Of a stretch of DNA of 43,624 nucleotides, positions 43,501 through 43,624 are shown piece after piece (the stretch's first letter is position 1; each line of letters opens with the position of its first letter). A program made the position numbers and the translations under genes. Location of the stretch: the NCBI GenBank assembly GCA_029261455.1, contig JAJDBH010000088.1, positions 1 to 43,624 of the forward strand. Direction: 5' to 3'. This DNA is from Nitrospinaceae bacterium. Its GTDB lineage: Bacteria > Nitrospinota > Nitrospinia > Nitrospinales > VA-1. The notes under the pieces were generated by a model, which saw only the letters and a program-made list of their open reading frames with translations, made no database searches and was not told the origin of the DNA.

Positions 43501-43624
43501 AATGTTATTTCTCTTGAGAATCCAGAAGGGAATGCAGAGAGGGCATTTGATCTATTCATTAAAACCTATGAACTCAAGTATCCGAAAGCCGCTCAATGCC
43601 TTGAAAAAGATCGAGAAGAACTTC
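43489..43624 (+). pseudogene. IS256-family transposase with internal deletion, partial
   Basis: 45 codons to the right edge. Codons 1-15 (MSKNNVISLENPEGN) match the IS256-type N-terminus seen at 42393. The next codons (AERAFDLFIKTYELKYPKA, then CLEKDREEL) match a region that normally lies about 300 residues later, just before the C-terminal AFYDFPAEHW segment. The frame continues across the joint. This is therefore an internally deleted copy that kept its leader and ribosome site. The 3' end is outside the window. Confidence 0.65.

Larger units (their letters stand above)
42298..43624 (+). mobile_element. Nested or adjoining insertion-sequence remnants
   Basis: An IS256-type 5' fragment, an IS3-type OrfB remnant with a right end, and a second IS256-type copy lie head to tail on the same strand and run off the right edge. 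All three are defective as read. The IS3 piece sits between two IS256 5' ends, so order of insertion is uncertain: IS3 may have entered the left copy, or two copies of IS256 may have inserted beside it. Confidence 0.75.

Overview
The window looks like chromosomal DNA of a Gram-negative bacterium. It carries outer-envelope style genes, lipoproteins with lipoboxes, an RND exporter and a large surface-polysaccharide locus. Base composition is moderate and rather AT-rich. The gene mix (a heme-binding DUF3365-type sensor, two cold-shock proteins, a DUF3095 protein, Sel1 repeats) would suit a marine Nitrospinota- or deltaproteobacteria-like lineage, but the sequence does not settle the taxonomy. I see no rRNA, tRNA or CRISPR array.

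Region 1 (1-15.2 kb) is a housekeeping and sensing region made of short, mostly single-gene units. It holds the N-terminal part of a membrane sensor with a CxxCH heme motif behind a single-domain response regulator; an RND/MMPL exporter; a malic enzyme; a cold-shock protein; an AglD-like membrane protein; a CBS-domain protein; a CNT-family transporter with an in-frame amber codon near its N-terminus and altered substrate-site residues; a periplasmic solute-binding lipoprotein; a Sel1-repeat protein; a DUF3095 cyclase-like protein; a small zinc-ribbon ORF that may be frameshifted; a small basic protein with rpsU; a second cold-shock gene with a long leader; a 53-residue lipoprotein; and a decayed receiver-domain fragment.

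Region 2 (15.5-42.3 kb) is a mosaic surface-polysaccharide (O-antigen or capsule) locus with frequent strand switches. Nucleotide-sugar genes (UDP-glucuronate 4-epimerase, a UDP-HexNAc 6-dehydrogenase, a membrane 4,6-dehydratase, a SDR epimerase/reductase) would supply uronic and amino sugars. A PglC-type initiating transferase, GT2, GT4 and GT39 enzymes and two Wzy/ligase-like membrane proteins would assemble them. An inner block (18.2-26.5 kb) combines a GT2, an asparagine-synthetase-type amidotransferase, a cobalamin-type radical SAM protein, a second radical SAM protein translationally coupled to a DegT/AHBA-type PLP enzyme, and a methyltransferase. This block is the best candidate for an undescribed modification pathway. 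A large modular pentapeptide-repeat protein sits between the nucleotide-sugar genes and the polymerase. A 39-codon stub of a glucose-1-phosphate cytidylyltransferase and a decayed GT4 gene record earlier recombination.

Region 3 (42.3 kb to the end) is an insertion-sequence graveyard. It has an IS256-type N-terminal fragment, a heavily mutated IS3-type OrfB remnant with one recognisable terminal end, and a second IS256-type copy whose first residues are joined directly to the C-terminal region. Together they bound the polysaccharide locus and have removed the 5' part of the GT4 gene.
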